Assembly (NCBI GenBank): GCA_012295275.1
Contig: CM022677.1
Span: 25,706,602 to 25,770,601 of the forward strand
Direction: 5' to 3'
Length of the DNA: 64,000 bases
Origin: Chrysomallon squamiferum
Taxonomy: Eukaryota; Mollusca; Gastropoda; Neomphalida; Peltospiridae
Below the pieces are notes generated by a model. It saw nothing but the letters and a program-made list of their open reading frames with translations, searched no databases and was not told the origin of the DNA. The translations under genes were made by a program, and so were the position numbers. Positions 63,920 to 64,000 of the stretch are shown here, one piece after another (the stretch's first letter is position 1; every line of letters starts with the position of its first letter).

Positions 63920-64000
63920 CTGAAAACGTAAACAAAATATCAATAAATATATCGAGAATGAGAAACAGAAAGCTGTAAATCGGTTATAAGCAATGTGATT

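Overview
This window is eukaryotic genomic DNA, AT-rich and dense in microsatellites ((CT)n, (ATT)n, (AT)n, (TG)n, TTTA-type). The repeat style and the secreted Ig/TSP1 protein architecture suggest a lophotrochozoan, most likely a mollusc and possibly a cephalopod. That assignment is inference; no diagnostic housekeeping gene is present. All convincing coding sequence is on the minus strand, as short exons with GT/AG borders, so the gene reads from high to low coordinates. I found no initiator exon, signal peptide, terminal stop exon or polyadenylation region. The window may be the interior of one very large gene or of several tandem genes.

The exons encode four kinds of module. (1) Ig-like domains of 109-112 residues, one per exon, with the cysteine spacing C-x25-C-x5-C-x10-C-x-C-x(25-29)-C. 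Seven sequence types are named here A, B, C, D, E, F and G. (2) Thrombospondin type-1 (TSP1) repeats, one per exon (types J, J' and T1-T4). (3) A six-cysteine domain of unknown family split over two exons (H and I). (4) Linker microexons of 27-36 nt (S1, S2, S3). Every module begins and ends in phase 1. The only exception is the internal H/I junction, which is phase 2, so H+I together is also a 1-1 module.

Layout in + coordinates: 1-1500, decayed A and B Ig exons. 2199-15770, 6-kb composite units U1, U2 and partial U3, each reading S3-S2-E-F-G-S1-H-I-J in gene order. 15770-21265, a single-copy region with J', I', H', a dead microexon, four TSP1 exons and Ig exon D. 22448-35296, an array of C, B and A Ig exons repeating every 2.9 kb. 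35700-53903, three more composite units (U4, U5, U6), with a 200-N assembly gap inside U5. 54360-64000, a second C/B/A Ig array.

The inferred product is a large extracellular or secreted multidomain protein (or family) with many Ig-like and TSP1 domains. The locus has expanded by at least two nested tandem duplication processes: the 2.9-kb three-Ig-exon repeat and the 5.8-5.9-kb nine-exon repeat, with signs of block duplication and gene conversion. Phase symmetry means that exons can be lost, gained or skipped without shifting the frame. U6 is open in all nine exons (527 codons). U1, U2, U4, U5 and Ig exon C3 carry small indels or a stop that may be real decay or assembly error. This diversified, phase-compatible Ig array is the most interesting feature of the window. 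Whether it is alternatively spliced, or serves recognition or immunity, cannot be decided from sequence alone.
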